Positions 1 through 6,436 of a DNA stretch of 11,308 bases are shown here, piece after piece (positions within the stretch are counted from its first letter, which is position 1; every line of letters begins with the position of its first letter). Source of the DNA: Rhizobacter sp. (lineage in GTDB: Bacteria > Pseudomonadota > Gammaproteobacteria > Burkholderiales > Burkholderiaceae_C); the NCBI GenBank assembly GCA_025359585.1, contig JANYFX010000516.1, forward strand, positions 1 to 11,308, given 5' to 3'. The notes under the pieces are model-generated. The model ran no database searches. It worked only from the letters and a program-made list of their open reading frames with translations, and was not told the DNA's origin. The position numbers and the translations under genes were made by a program.

Positions 1-939
1 GCCAACCTGAAGGCCGCCACCGGCGGCGGCAAGTACACGGTGAACGGCGCCGACAGCAAGAACTGGACGGAGCTGATCGCAGCGGCGGCCGGCACGGCGG
101 CGCCCTGCCCCGCGCAGACCGGCCTGCAGTCGAGCGGCCCGCTCGCGGGCTTCGCCGAAGCCACGGCCAACCACGCCGGCTGCTACGGATATGCGCAGGG
201 CGGCGCGCGCGTCACGAACCCGGTCGGGCCGGGCAACAAGGCGCTGATCGCCCTCGGTGACACGAGCGGTTATGTGGGCCAGCTCACCGACCCGGTGATC
301 AACCAGATCAACCGCCACCTCGCCACCACGGCCGGCGGCACCTTCAGCGGCACCGAACTCGTGACGATGCTGGCGGGCGGCAACGATGTGTTCATCAACC
401 TCGCGACCTTCGCCGCCACCGTGGGCGCGGGTGGCGACGCCACCGTGGCCGGCGGCGCTGCCGTCACGGCCATGGGCACGGCGGGTGCCGAACTCGCGGG
501 CTACATCAAGGCGCTGATCGTCGCCAAGGGTGCGAAACACATCGTCGTTGTGACCTTGCCCGACGTGAGCCAGACACCCTTCGGCTACAGCCAGCCGGTC
601 AGCGTGCAAGGCCTGATCAACACGATGGCGACGACCTTCAACTCGCAGCTCACCAGCGGCCTGGCGGGCACGAGCGGCGTGCTGATCGTGGACGCGTACA
701 CCCAGGGCCGGCTGCAGACCGCAAGCCCGGTGCAGTACGGTGTGACCAACAACACCGTGCCCGCCTGCGACCTGACCAAGACCGTGTTCGCCAGCTCGCT
801 GGTGTGCTCGGCCACGACGCTGATCGCCGGCGACGTGTCGCACTACGCTTTCGCCGACTCGGTGCACCCGAGCCCCTACGCGTACCGCCTGCTGGCGCAG
901 TACGTGACCGACCAGATGCTCAAGGCCGGCTGGCTTTGA
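1..939 (+). CDS. SGNH/GDSL-type hydrolase, C-terminal part (5' end outside window)
   Basis: The reading frame is open from base 1, so the start, signal peptide and GDS(L) block lie upstream; 312 codons are visible. The SGNH fold is supported by a Gly-rich block II (YGYAQGGARV, about residues 61-70), block III (LAGGNDVF, about 124-131, with the oxyanion Asn) and block V (ADSVHP, Asp at bases 856-858 and His at 865-867), which supply the catalytic Asp-His pair. Such proteins are secreted or surface esterases/lipases acting on acyl esters; the substrate cannot be read here. The C-terminus (AGWL) is not a beta-barrel signature, so this is not an autotransporter ending. The gene is followed 32 bases later by ompW on the same strand, which suggests one operon. 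It resembles the lipoprotein at 1671-2660, including the shared stretch KYTVN / KYSVN near the start of the visible part. The family call is firm; the substrate is unknown. Confidence 0.85.
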   Translation, partial: ANLKAATGGGKYTVNGADSKNWTELIAAAAGTAAPCPAQTGLQSSGPLAGFAEATANHAGCYGYAQGGARVTNPVGPGNKALIALGDTSGYVGQLTDPVINQINRHLATTAGGTFSGTELVTMLAGGNDVFINLATFAATVGAGGDATVAGGAAVTAMGTAGAELAGYIKALIVAKGAKHIVVVTLPDVSQTPFGYSQPVSVQGLINTMATTFNSQLTSGLAGTSGVLIVDAYTQGRLQTASPVQYGVTNNTVPACDLTKTVFASSLVCSATTLIAGDVSHYAFADSVHPSPYAYRLLAQYVTDQMLKAGWL

Positions 940-971
940 AGCCCGCGAACGAACGAACGGAAGGCACCTTC

Positions 972-1643
972 ATGAAACAAACATTCAGCAAGTTCGCACT
1001 CGCTGCCCTGACCCTCGCTGCGAGCGGCGTCGCGTCGGCCCAGTCGGCTGGCACCTGGCTCGTCAAGGCCGGGGTCAACCAGATCACACCCCACGTCAGC
1101 AGCGGCGACCTGTCGGCGCCCAGCATCCCGGGCACGAAGATCGACGTGAAAAGCGCCACCTCGGCGATCTTCACGCTGGGCTACATGGTGACCGACGAGG
1201 TCTCGGTCGAGTTCTACGCCGGTCTGCCGTACAAACACGAAGTGGTGGGCGACGGCAGCATCAAGGGCGTGGGCAAGCTCGGCACGATCAAGCAGGTCTC
1301 GCCGACCTTGTTCGCGCAATACCGTTTCATGGAAGCGAGCGCGGCGTTTCGCCCCTATCTCGGGCTCGGGCTCACCTATGCGCACTTCTACGGCGGCGAA
1401 GGCTCGGGCACGCTGACCTCGCTGACCAACCCGGGCGGCTCGCCGACACGCTTGTCGGCCAGCTCGGCCTTCGGCCTGTCGCCACAGATCGGTGCCACGC
1501 TCGCGCTGGGTGAAAGCTGGTTCCTCGATGCGTCGGTCATCAAAACCTTCATCAAGAACAAGAACACGCTGTCGACGGGCCAGACCATCAACACCAAGCT
1601 CGACCCCTTGTCGACCAGCCTCTCGGTAGGCTACCGGTTCTGA
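972..1643 (+). CDS. ompW: OmpW family outer-membrane protein
   Basis: This encodes 223 residues, the usual OmpW size. The ATG at 972 is chosen because GGAAGG (959-964) lies 7 bases upstream and a signal peptide begins exactly there: MKQ, a hydrophobic stretch at about 8-20, and a probable signal peptidase I site ASA|Q at 23/24. The open frame continues further upstream, but that part overlaps the preceding gene and has no signal. OmpW hallmarks are visible: a TLGYMVTDEVSVEF strand, LPYKHEV, the PYLGLGLTYAHFY strand, and a C-terminal aromatic ending (VGYRF) typical of beta-barrels recognised by BAM. OmpW/AlkL proteins form an 8-stranded barrel with a hydrophobic channel and are linked to uptake of small hydrophobic molecules. 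Lying between two SGNH-hydrolase-like genes, it could pass their products across the outer membrane; that is inference. The family call is confident; the ligand is unknown. Confidence 0.9.
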   Translation: MKQTFSKFALAALTLAASGVASAQSAGTWLVKAGVNQITPHVSSGDLSAPSIPGTKIDVKSATSAIFTLGYMVTDEVSVEFYAGLPYKHEVVGDGSIKGVGKLGTIKQVSPTLFAQYRFMEASAAFRPYLGLGLTYAHFYGGEGSGTLTSLTNPGGSPTRLSASSAFGLSPQIGATLALGESWFLDASVIKTFIKNKNTLSTGQTINTKLDPLSTSLSVGYRF

Positions 1644-1673
1644 GGCCGCCGGGCCTTTCGGCCGCCGGGCTCA
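1641..1673. terminator. Imperfect hairpin between convergent genes, possible bidirectional terminator
   Basis: The 27-base space between the two convergent stop codons carries GGCCGCCGGGC twice as a direct repeat (1644-1654 and 1660-1670). It can also fold as an imperfect hairpin: TGAG/CTCA at the base (overlapping both stop codons), CCGG/CCGG, and GCC/GGC around a TTTC loop. There is no U-tract on either strand, so the terminator role is tentative. Confidence 0.3.
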
Positions 1674-2660
1674 GAACGGGTTGTTCAGCGCTCTTGTGAC
1701 GGCCAGCGAACCCAGGCTGACCTGACCGCCGGCGCTCAGGTGCGTGGCGTCGGCCCAGAGCCAGGTGATGCCGTCGGCTGCAGTGGGCGTGGCTGGCGGC
1801 GGCACGGCGGCGCCGTCGGTGCCCAGGGTCAGGGTGGTGCACGCCGGCAGCGGTGCGGTGGGCAAACACGCGGCCAGCGTGGTGTTGACGAAGATCCCGC
1901 CCCCCGCGGCGCGCGCCTTGGCCACGCCGGAGACGTACTCGTCGAGCTTGATCAAGCCGATCTTGCGGCCGTCGTTCATGATGTTGGCGCGCAGTTTGGC
2001 GTTGAAACGCGCACTCAGGCGCGACAGCAGCCCGGCGCGGCCGGCGCTGGCCGCCTCTTCGGTCACCGCGAACGGCGTGTAGCCCATGTCGATGGTGGTC
2101 GACAGCAAGACCTTGGCGCCCAGGTTCGCGATGCGGTTGACCTGCGCTGCCAGATCGGCGCCGGCCTGTTCGACGTTGATCGTGAGCTGCGGTTCGTTGT
2201 CGCCCGTGAACTGCGCGTACTGGGCCAGGATGTCGTTCGAACCGGCGAGCACCGTCACCATGTCTTTTTGGGTGAAACCCCCGTTGGCCAACTGCAGATC
2301 GACCTGCGCGCCGATGTCGGAGGCCAGCGCCCCGTTGGCGGCGTAGATGCGGCTCACCGGTGAATCGACCAGCAGCAGGTTGCACTGCGGGAACACCAGG
2401 CCGTAGGCCAGGGCCACGCTCTGGATCCAGAGCGCGTTGCCGCTGCAATCGAACTTGGTGTTGTCGGCAGTCAGCACGGCGTTGACGCTGTACTTGCTGC
2501 CGTCGCTCTGGATCACGCTGGTTTCGTCGCCGAACGCGATCACCCGGTTGGCGCGAAAGGTCTCGACCTGCTCACCACCGCCGCACGCGGCCAGCAGCAC
2601 CGCGCCCAGCACACCGGCGAGGAGCGCCGAGCGGCTCCATCCAGATACGTTCGACTTCAT
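1671..2660 (-). CDS. SGNH-hydrolase-like lipoprotein with Glu in place of the nucleophile Ser
   Basis: This encodes 329 residues. The ATG start is supported by GGAG at 2667-2670, 6 bases upstream. A lipoprotein signal peptide is clear: a hydrophobic stretch ending in the lipobox LAAC with Cys26, followed by GGGEQ, so the mature protein should be lipid-anchored. Block I reads IAFGDETSVI (41-50); the residue after GD is Glu46 rather than Ser, although Ser48 is near. Block III is LAGSNDI (138-144, Asn142) and block V is DATH (Asp304, His307), so the rest of the catalytic framework is kept. Length and layout match the hydrolase ending at 939, and the two look like diverged paralogs. It lies 59 bases downstream of tsaC on the same strand and convergent to ompW. 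It could be a non-catalytic binding protein, or an enzyme using Ser48. Fold call good; activity uncertain. Confidence 0.8.
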   Translation of the reverse strand: MKSNVSGWSRSALLAGVLGAVLLAACGGGEQVETFRANRVIAFGDETSVIQSDGSKYSVNAVLTADNTKFDCSGNALWIQSVALAYGLVFPQCNLLLVDSPVSRIYAANGALASDIGAQVDLQLANGGFTQKDMVTVLAGSNDILAQYAQFTGDNEPQLTINVEQAGADLAAQVNRIANLGAKVLLSTTIDMGYTPFAVTEEAASAGRAGLLSRLSARFNAKLRANIMNDGRKIGLIKLDEYVSGVAKARAAGGGIFVNTTLAACLPTAPLPACTTLTLGTDGAAVPPPATPTAADGITWLWADATHLSAGGQVSLGSLAVTRALNNPF

Positions 2661-2719
2661 TCAAGGCTCCGAAAATTCAACAGGGGTGGGTGGACAGGGG
2701 TTGCTGCGAGAAGGTTCGA

Positions 2720-3700
2720 TCAAGAGGCTGCCGCACGCTGCAAACGGTCGCGCACACCATCCCATTCGGAGCCGGGTGGCGGCTCTTCGACCCAGATGAG
2801 TTGCACGCCCTCGGCATCGAGCTCACGCACCACGGCGAACAACTCTTGTGCGGCCTGCCCGGGGTGGGCCGGCATGCGCCGATGCCGCACATGCGGCGCC
2901 ACGTTCAGCGACAGGCTGCGCGAATATACCGCCAGGCTCAGCGACTCCCGTGCAAGCATTTGCAAAGCCGTGGCCAGCATCTGGGTCGACATCAGCCGCA
3001 GCCGGGCGTTCGGGGCGTAGTGAGCCGCCAGCGTGCCGGGCGCGCGCGGGGCGCTGGCATCGGGCTCGAGCAGCAGTTCGCCGGCCGCTGCTTCGATGCG
3101 CGCACGCGTCAGAACCCCCGGGCGCAACAGCACCGGGTGATCGCGCGAACAATCGACGATACTCGACTCGATGCCCACGCTGCAGGCCCCGCCATCGAGC
3201 ACCGCAACGACCTCGTCGAACTCGGCCAGAACATGCGTCGCCTGCGTCGGGCTGACGCGGCCGAAGCGGTTGGCGCTGGGGCCGGCCACGCCGGCCACGC
3301 CGAGCCGCCGCGCTGCAAGGAGCAGCGCTTGCGCCACGGGATGGGCGGGGCAACGCAGGCCGATGCTCGTCTGCCCGCCGGCGGCCGCGGCCGCCATGCC
3401 CTCGGCGCGCGGGACGATGACGGTCAGCGGCCCGGGCCAGAAGGCATCGATCAGACGCTGCGCGACCGGCGGAACGCGGCTGGCGAATCGTGCAGCGTCC
3501 GCAGGCTCGGCGACGTGCACGATCAGCGGGTGGTTCGCCGGCCGGCCCTTCGCGCTGAAGATTTTCGAGACGGCACGGTCGTCGTCGGCGCGGGCCCCCA
3601 GACCGTAGACCGTCTCGGTGGGGAACGCGACCAGCTCACCGTCGGCGAGCAGCGTGGCGGCACGCTCGACATCGGCCACGATCCGTCCGTCAAGCAGCAC
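2720..3700 (-). CDS. tsaC: L-threonylcarbamoyladenylate synthase, Sua5/YwlC/TsaC type
   Basis: This encodes 326 residues. It makes threonylcarbamoyl-AMP from threonine, bicarbonate and ATP, the first step of N6-threonylcarbamoyladenosine (t6A) at position 37 of ANN-decoding tRNAs. The YrdC domain spans about residues 8-195: PTETVYGLG (27-35), KGRP (51-54), PLIVHV (58-63), GPSANRFG (140-147) with SPT (150-152), and LLRPG (191-195). The APG...HYAP element (221-230) begins a C-terminal Sua5 domain of roughly 100 residues, so this is the longer Sua5 type, not the short TsaC type. The GTG at 3698-3700 is chosen because an in-frame TGA lies just upstream and the protein then begins close to the conserved domain. 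The ribosome site is weak and only 3 bases separate it from the purK stop, so translation is probably coupled to purK. The next gene downstream is the SGNH-like lipoprotein. Confidence 0.93.
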   Translation of the reverse strand: MLLDGRIVADVERAATLLADGELVAFPTETVYGLGARADDDRAVSKIFSAKGRPANHPLIVHVAEPADAARFASRVPPVAQRLIDAFWPGPLTVIVPRAEGMAAAAAGGQTSIGLRCPAHPVAQALLLAARRLGVAGVAGPSANRFGRVSPTQATHVLAEFDEVVAVLDGGACSVGIESSIVDCSRDHPVLLRPGVLTRARIEAAAGELLLEPDASAPRAPGTLAAHYAPNARLRLMSTQMLATALQMLARESLSLAVYSRSLSLNVAPHVRHRRMPAHPGQAAQELFAVVRELDAEGVQLIWVEEPPPGSEWDGVRDRLQRAAAS

Positions 3701-3703
3701 GGG

Positions 3704-4894
3704 TCACCAGGTCTCGATGCCGAGGCACGCGGCCGCCTGGCGGGCCACGGCATCGGCTTGTGCAGCGCTTGCCGCCGTGACAGTCAAATGCCCCATCTTG
3801 CGGCCGGGGCGCGCGCTGGCCTTGCCGTAAAGATGCAGGTGAACGCCGGGCAGCGCGAGCACGCCGGCCCAGTCTGGCGCGGTCTCGGGTGCGCCGTTGC
3901 GAAACCAGAGCTCGCCGAGCAGATTGAGCATCACGCACGGTGAATGCAAACGCGGCGCGACCAGCGGGGCGCCGGTCATCGCGCGCACCTGCAAGTCGAA
4001 TTGCGACACATCGCAGGCGTCGATGCTGTAGTGGCCCGAGTTGTGCGGGCGCGGCGCCATTTCATTGACCACCAGCGACCCGTCTGCCAACACGAAAAAT
4101 TCGACGCACAACACACCGACGTAGGCGAGCGTGTCGGCCACACTGCGGGCGGCCGCCACGGCGCGCTGCTGAAGCGCCGGCGCGATGGCCACGGCCGGCA
4201 CCACGGTGACCGCCAGAATGCCGTCGCGGTGCAGGTTTTGCTGCACCGGCAGATGAACCATGTCGCCGGCCGCGCTGCGCGCCACGATCACGCTCAACTC
4301 GAACGCGAGAGGCAGCATTTTTTCGAGCACGCAGGGCACACCACCGAGCGCGCGCCAGGCCGCTCCGAGCTGCGCCCGGTCGGCCACCCGCGCCTGGCCC
4401 TTGCCGTCGTAGCCGAGGCGCGCGGTCTTGAGGATGCCGGGCAGCAACTGGTCTGCAACAGCCGCCAGATGCTGCGCGGTGGCGATCAACGCATGCGGCG
4501 CGCAGGCCACGCCACTGCGTTCGAAATGCGCCTTCTCGGCCGCGCGGTCCTGGCAGACAGCGACCGCCGCAGCACCGGGCGCCACCGGCAGCGTGACCGC
4601 CAGGGCAGCGAGCGACGCGGCCGGAACGTTTTCGAACTCGGTCGTGATCGCCGCACTGAGCCGCGCCAGCTCGGCCAGGCCTGCGGCGTCGAGATAGTCG
4701 GTGCGAATGTGGTGGTGCGCCACCAGCCCGGCCGGGCTCGCCGGATCGGCATCGAGCACCGCCGTGGCGTAGCCCATCTGCTGCGCTGCGTGAACGAACA
4801 TGCGGGCGAGCTGGCCGCCACCCATGACCCCGAGCGTGGCACCCGGAGCGATGAACGGCAGCTTCTCGACCTCGCCGGGCGACGCGGAAATCAC
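3704..4894 (-). CDS. purK: 5-(carboxyamino)imidazole ribonucleotide synthase (PurK)
   Basis: This encodes 396 residues, an ATP-grasp enzyme that carboxylates AIR with bicarbonate and ATP to N5-CAIR, the substrate of PurE. Visible signatures are the N-terminal nucleotide fold LGVMGGGQLARM (21-32), the ATP-grasp loop GYDGKGQ (151-157) and the metal/substrate motif NEMAPRPHNSGH (267-278). Near the C-terminus, HLYGK and KMGHLT are also typical of PurK. The start is GTG at 4892-4894; it shares bases with the purE stop in the sequence GTGA, a 4-base overlap that implies translational coupling. No gap, frameshift or missing motif was seen. It is the central gene of purE-purK-tsaC. Identity is secure; the exact start is slightly less so because the first ten or so residues lie before the conserved fold. 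Confidence 0.95.
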   Translation of the reverse strand: MISASPGEVEKLPFIAPGATLGVMGGGQLARMFVHAAQQMGYATAVLDADPASPAGLVAHHHIRTDYLDAAGLAELARLSAAITTEFENVPAASLAALAVTLPVAPGAAAVAVCQDRAAEKAHFERSGVACAPHALIATAQHLAAVADQLLPGILKTARLGYDGKGQARVADRAQLGAAWRALGGVPCVLEKMLPLAFELSVIVARSAAGDMVHLPVQQNLHRDGILAVTVVPAVAIAPALQQRAVAAARSVADTLAYVGVLCVEFFVLADGSLVVNEMAPRPHNSGHYSIDACDVSQFDLQVRAMTGAPLVAPRLHSPCVMLNLLGELWFRNGAPETAPDWAGVLALPGVHLHLYGKASARPGRKMGHLTVTAASAAQADAVARQAAACLGIETW

Positions 4895-5388
4895 TTGAGC
4901 TCAGCCGTCATCAGACGCGCGGCGCTCGTCTGCCTATCGCGGTAGGCGTCGAGCTGGGTGCGCAACGCGGCGTCTTCATTGGCCAGCATGGCAACGACGA
5001 AAAGCGCCGCGTTGGCTGCCCCGGCCGCGCCGATGGCGAACGTGGCCACCGGAATGCCTTTCGGCATCTGCACGATCGAGTGCAGGGAATCGACACCGCT
5101 CAGGTGTTTGCTGGCCACCGGCACACCGAGCACCGGAACGGTCGTCTTGGCGGCCAGCATGCCGGGCAAGTGCGCAGCGCCGCCGGCACCGGCGATGATC
5201 GCTTTCAAGCCGCGCGGGGCGGCCGATTGTGCATAGGCGAACATGTCGTCGGGCATGCGGTGCGCCGAGACGACGCGCGCTTCGAAAGCGATGCCGAACT
5301 CGGCGAGAATCTCGGTGGCGACGCGCAGGGTGTCCCAGTCACTGCTGGAGCCCATCAACACGCCGACCACCACAGGGGCGCTGCTCAA
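4891..5388 (-). CDS. purE: N5-carboxyaminoimidazole ribonucleotide mutase (PurE)
   Basis: PurE moves the carboxylate of N5-CAIR to give CAIR in purine synthesis. With the start chosen here the protein has 165 residues, the normal class I length. Visible motifs are GVLMGSSSDW (9-18), SAHRMPDDM (41-49) with the catalytic His43, the GAGGAAHLPGM loop, and GVPVASKHLSG. The frame stays open to a TTG at 5455-5457, but I prefer TTG at 5386-5388. It has GGAG (5395-5398) 6 bases upstream, and a TACAAT -10-like box at 5419-5424 would place transcription start downstream of the longer alternative. TTG at 5398-5400 is a second possibility. Its stop overlaps the purK start by 4 bases. Identity is certain; the start is probable. 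Confidence 0.92.
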   Translation of the reverse strand: MSSAPVVVGVLMGSSSDWDTLRVATEILAEFGIAFEARVVSAHRMPDDMFAYAQSAAPRGLKAIIAGAGGAAHLPGMLAAKTTVPVLGVPVASKHLSGVDSLHSIVQMPKGIPVATFAIGAAGAANAALFVVAMLANEDAALRTQLDAYRDRQTSAARLMTAELK

Positions 5389-5394
5389 GGCTCG

Positions 5395-5398
5395 CTCC
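5395..5398 (-). promoter_or_regulatory. Ribosome binding site deciding the purE start
   Basis: On the - strand GGAG stands 6 bases before the TTG at 5388. It is the best Shine-Dalgarno match among the candidate purE starts. Confidence 0.5.
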
Positions 5399-5418
5399 AA
5401 GGTGCTGATCAGCCTTGA

Positions 5419-5424
5419 ATTGTA
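5419..5424 (-). promoter_or_regulatory. Candidate -10 box of the purE promoter
   Basis: The - strand reads TACAAT here, one mismatch from TATAAT and in one of the few AT-rich spots of the purE/cnoX divergent spacer. Transcription would begin near 5412, about 24 bases before the preferred purE start. No convincing -35 is visible at 16-18 bases spacing. Confidence 0.4.
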
Positions 5425-5432
5425 GGCGGCGC

Positions 5433-5455
5433 GGCGCGTGCCTTCGGCCCGCGCC
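5433..5455. repeat. Inverted repeat in the purE-cnoX divergent spacer
   Basis: GGCGCG (5433-5438) pairs with CGCGCC (5450-5455). Inside, after one T/C mismatch, GCC (5440-5442) pairs with GGC (5446-5448) around a TTC loop. It lies just upstream of the purE -10-like box and upstream of the cnoX start, so it could be an operator or an RNA hairpin. It may also be chance in GC-rich DNA. Confidence 0.3.
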
Positions 5456-5480
5456 AACGCCCGACACGGAACCCTCGAAC

Positions 5481-6425
5481 ATGCTCGATATTTCTCTGCA
5501 GAATTTTGAATCCGACCTGATCACGGCGTCGGCGCAACAGCCGGTGCTGCTCGACATCTGGGCGCCCTGGTGCGGGCCCTGCAAGGCGCTCGGCCCGCTG
5601 CTCGAAAGGCTGGAGACCGCTTATGCCGGCCGCTTCAAGCTGGCCAAGCTCAACTCCGACGATCAGCCCGAGATCGCCGGCCAGCTGTCGCAGATGTTCG
5701 GCGTGCGCAGCATCCCGTTTTGCGTGCTGTTCAAGGGCGGGCAGCCGGTCGACGGGTTTGTCGGCGCACTTCCGGAATCCGAAGTGCGGGCCTTTCTCGA
5801 CAAGCATGTGCCGAGCGCGGCGGAGGTCGCCGCCGAAGACGAGATGGACGAGGCCGAGGCGCTGATGGCCGAGGGCGATGTCGAGCATGCGATCGAAAAG
5901 TTGCGGGAAGCGCTGGCGACCAATCCGGGCAACGACGCCGCCCGTGTCGACTACCTGCGCGCATTGCTGCGCGCGGGCCGCATTGCGGAAGCTCGCCACG
6001 CCTATGAGCCGGTGGCCACCAAGGTGCTGCTCGACGCCCGTCTGGCCGCATGCGGATACTGGCTCGCAGCGTGCGAGGCGGCCGCGCAAGCGCGTTCGCG
6101 GGAAGAGATCGGCCAAGCCATTGCCACCAACAAGCGCGACTTTGCCGCACGGTTCGAGTTGGCGCAGATTCACCTCGCCGGTCAACGGTTCACCGAGGCA
6201 CTGGACGAATTGCTGGAGATCGTCATGCGGGACAAGACATGGAGCGCTGAACTGGCGAGAAAGACCTACGTCGCCGTACTGGAACTCATGAGCAAGCCCG
6301 CTCCGGCGAAAACCGAAGTCGCCGTACCCGCCGGGACGCTCGAGATCGCGCGGCGGGGAACTCCTGCAGCCGCAGACCCGGTTGTAGACGCGTATCGCCG
6401 CAGGTTGAGTATGGTTTTGTTTTGA
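5481..6425 (+). CDS. cnoX: Thioredoxin-TPR co-chaperone, CnoX/YbbN type
   Basis: This encodes 314 residues. The N-terminal thioredoxin fold (about 1-110) has IWAPWCGPC (26-34) with an intact Cys31-Gly-Pro-Cys34 pair and the cis-proline in SIPF (Pro79). After a short acidic linker (about 113-126), the rest is alpha-helical with TPR-like repeats: EAEALMAEGDVEHAIEKLREAL, VDYLRALLRAGRIAEARHAY, and FELAQIHLAGQRFTEALDELL. This layout and length match CnoX/YbbN, cytoplasmic proteins that guard substrates from oxidation and hand them to GroEL or DnaK. E. coli YbbN lacks the first active-site Cys, so this protein should be redox-active. An extra Cys81 follows the cis-Pro. ATG 5481 is chosen because the thioredoxin fold starts there; a weak GGA lies about 10 bases upstream. 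It is divergent from purE and convergent with the TPR gene, with 11 bases between stops. Confidence 0.88.
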   Translation: MLDISLQNFESDLITASAQQPVLLDIWAPWCGPCKALGPLLERLETAYAGRFKLAKLNSDDQPEIAGQLSQMFGVRSIPFCVLFKGGQPVDGFVGALPESEVRAFLDKHVPSAAEVAAEDEMDEAEALMAEGDVEHAIEKLREALATNPGNDAARVDYLRALLRAGRIAEARHAYEPVATKVLLDARLAACGYWLAACEAAAQARSREEIGQAIATNKRDFAARFELAQIHLAGQRFTEALDELLEIVMRDKTWSAELARKTYVAVLELMSKPAPAKTEVAVPAGTLEIARRGTPAAADPVVDAYRRRLSMVLF

Positions 6426-6436
6426 AAGTGGCCGCG

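Noticed and set aside
804..971. Longer ompW start inside the preceding hydrolase gene
   Set aside because: The extension overlaps the hydrolase and is Arg-rich. The signal peptide and ribosome site both place the start at 972.
2690..3943. Long + strand open frame (417 codons) opposite tsaC and the end of purK
   Set aside because: It is antisense to the tsaC frame, which carries PTETVYGLG and KGRP motifs. The + strand product is low-complexity and Arg-rich and crosses two real genes.
3944..4945. Long + strand open frame (333 codons) opposite purK
   Set aside because: It is an antisense shadow of purK in GC-rich DNA. The translation is Arg/His-rich without family motifs, while the - strand frame has every PurK signature.
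5389..5457. Longer purE start at TTG 5455-5457
   Set aside because: The extra 23 residues have no PurE counterpart, there is no good ribosome site, and the TACAAT box at 5419-5424 would lie inside the coding region.
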